Shown piece after piece: positions 62,824 through 64,000 of a stretch of 64,000 nt of DNA. Origin of the DNA: Tillandsia leiboldiana (taxonomy: Eukaryota; Streptophyta; Magnoliopsida; Poales; Bromeliaceae); contig CM055073.1 in assembly GCA_029204045.2 (NCBI GenBank), positions 30,152,984 to 30,216,983 on the forward strand, read 5' to 3'. Each line of letters starts with the position of its first letter. Within the stretch, counting starts at the first letter, position 1. The notes beneath the pieces are model-generated. The model was not told the DNA's origin. It saw only the letters and a program-made list of their open reading frames with translations, and did not search any database. The translations under genes and the position numbers were made by a program.

Positions 62824-63769
62824 GGGGCAATTGCATACATGTCCCTCCAAATATGTCGAATAGCAAATATATCCCTGCAAATTTCAACTTTTCATATTTA
62901 TCCCTGTAAAAATCCAAAGTTCTTCAAATATGTCCCTGAGGTTAATCCCCGTTTGGAATCGGTTAATTTTTTAACAGATTCCATGTAAAATTACTTTTTT
63001 GCCCCTTACAAATATATCCCTCCAAAAATAATACCAATCTACTTGTTTCAAAAATGCCCCTCTCCAAAAATCCCAACGTTAAAATCCCTCTAATTATTAC
63101 AAAAAATGCCCCTCTTCTAATAAAATTTGTAACAAAATTAAAATCTCTCAATTAAAAAAAAAAATCAAATTTTAAATTGGTGTCAATAAAACAAATTAAT
63201 TTGAAGGAGGGGCCATGCACAAGAGAGAGAGAGAGAGTTGCTCTGTTCAAAAAAATTAATTTGAAGGAGGGGCCACGCTCGCGTCGCCGCCTTCTCCTCG
63301 CAAGCCACCAGCCGTCGCCGCGCCGCGCCCCGCGTCGCCCAGTCGCCGCCGTCACCATCGCCCTGCCTCGCTGCCGAAGTTGCCGCTCGCGTCGCCGCCG
63401 AAGCCGTGCTGCCGCCCCGCGCGTCTCCATCGAGCCGCCGCCTTTCGCGCCGCCTCGCCGCCGAAGCCGCCCTTCGCGTCGCCGCCGCCCTTCGCGTCGC
63501 TGCCGAGGCCACCTCGTCCGTCTTCGGGTCGCCGCCGAATCCGTCGAAGCTCCTCTGCTTCGTGAGCAAGTAACCAAGGGTAAAATGGTATATTCACTTT
63601 CTAATCTAACTAAAGTTAAGCATTTAACCTATGGTTAACTCATTTTTTCTAACAGAGCGGCATATTTGAATAACGGTGAATTTTTGCAGGGATAAATATG
63701 AAAAGTTGAAATTTGCAAGGATATATTTGAAATCCGACATATTTAGAAGGACATGTATGCAATTAACCC
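62824..63769. mobile_element. Third MULE, short, with GC-rich insert (Pack-MULE-like)
   Basis: It is 946 bp. The ends read GGGGCAATTGCATACATGTC and GCAATTAACCC, with a perfect 9-bp target duplication TAATTATAA at 62815-62823 and 63770-63778. The outer 250-300 bp on the left and 190 bp on the right match the first MULE in the same orientation. The middle (about 63260-63565) is about 300 bp of GC-rich CGTCGCCGCC-type sequence, bordered by a 60-bp duplicated unit (AATTAATTTGAAGGAGGGGCC twice). An open frame (63177-63638) crosses insert and terminal repeat, but arginine/proline-rich reading in several frames suggests composition, not selection. Confidence 0.9.
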
Positions 63770-63778
63770 TAATTATAA

Positions 63779-64000
63779 ATACCATGCATGTATCCAAACA
63801 ATTATCTAGTTGTCACATGCATCCAACCTCTGCAGTTATGCGCGCGCGCGCACACACACAGGGAGAGAGAGAGAAGAACACTGTGGTCCTTCAACTTTAA
63901 AATATTATAATTTTTGATTTAAATTTTTTAAATTATTACAATTAAGTTTTACAGTCTGCTCATTTAGTTGATACTGGGTTGAATCTTAATCTTACGTCAC
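63779..64000. other. Window end, no gene
   Basis: A CG/CA dinucleotide run (63840-63860) and a short GA run are present. Nothing else is seen. Confidence 0.5.

Noticed and set aside
63177..63638. Arg/Pro-rich protein gene
   Set aside because: GC-rich triplet-like DNA opens all frames. The frame runs into the MULE terminal region and lacks a recognisable domain.

Overview
This is a stretch of a plant nuclear genome, most likely a monocot. The coding exons of the malate synthase gene are very GC-rich while introns and intergenic DNA are AT-rich, as in commelinid monocots. Splice sites are plant-type, and the window is full of plant transposon classes (Helitron, Mutator-like, Ty1/copia, MITEs, TA microsatellites). 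Species cannot be fixed from sequence alone. There is no bacterial, organellar or CRISPR content.

Only two ordinary host genes are clear. (1) A glyoxysomal malate synthase on the + strand, 42168-49934: four exons, 573 residues, ending in the peroxisomal signal SRL, with all splice sites intact. (2) A small membrane protein of the DUF212 / acid phosphatase-vanadium haloperoxidase-related family on the - strand, 61013-52968: five exons, 170 residues. The introns of both hold several small transposons.

Layout: 1-3.2 kb, gene-free DNA; 3.2-3.4 kb, a MITE; 4.0-11.5 kb or beyond, a decayed Helitron on the - strand with an RPA-like gene and a frameshifted Rep/helicase gene, whose 3' hairpin and CTAG end lie at 3966; 12.2-20.9 kb, a strange low-complexity block with long poly-G runs all on one strand, CA and TA arrays, tandem duplications and one coding-like exon; 20.9-21.5 kb, a pair of direct repeats; 21821-28754, a complete Mutator-like element with exact 9-bp target duplications, an apparently intact four-exon MURA-type transposase and a second gene for a GRF zinc-finger protein; 28873-39623, a three-level nest (copia-derived LTR element, split by a non-autonomous MULE, itself split by a young copia element); 39.6-42 kb, AT-rich spacer; 42-50 kb, malate synthase; 50-53 kb, spacer with MITEs and microsatellites; 53-61 kb, the DUF212 gene; 61-64 kb, spacer with a 51-bp palindrome and a third MULE of the same family, 946 bp, with a GC-rich insert.

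The best-supported story is one MULE family seen at three stages: a probably autonomous copy (21821), a large deletion or capture derivative (30916) and a short GC-rich derivative (62824). Each has its own perfect 9-bp target duplication. A fourth, more distant MULE-like element in malate synthase intron 2 carries telomere-like TTTAGGG repeats. All splice models were read by eye and not run through software.
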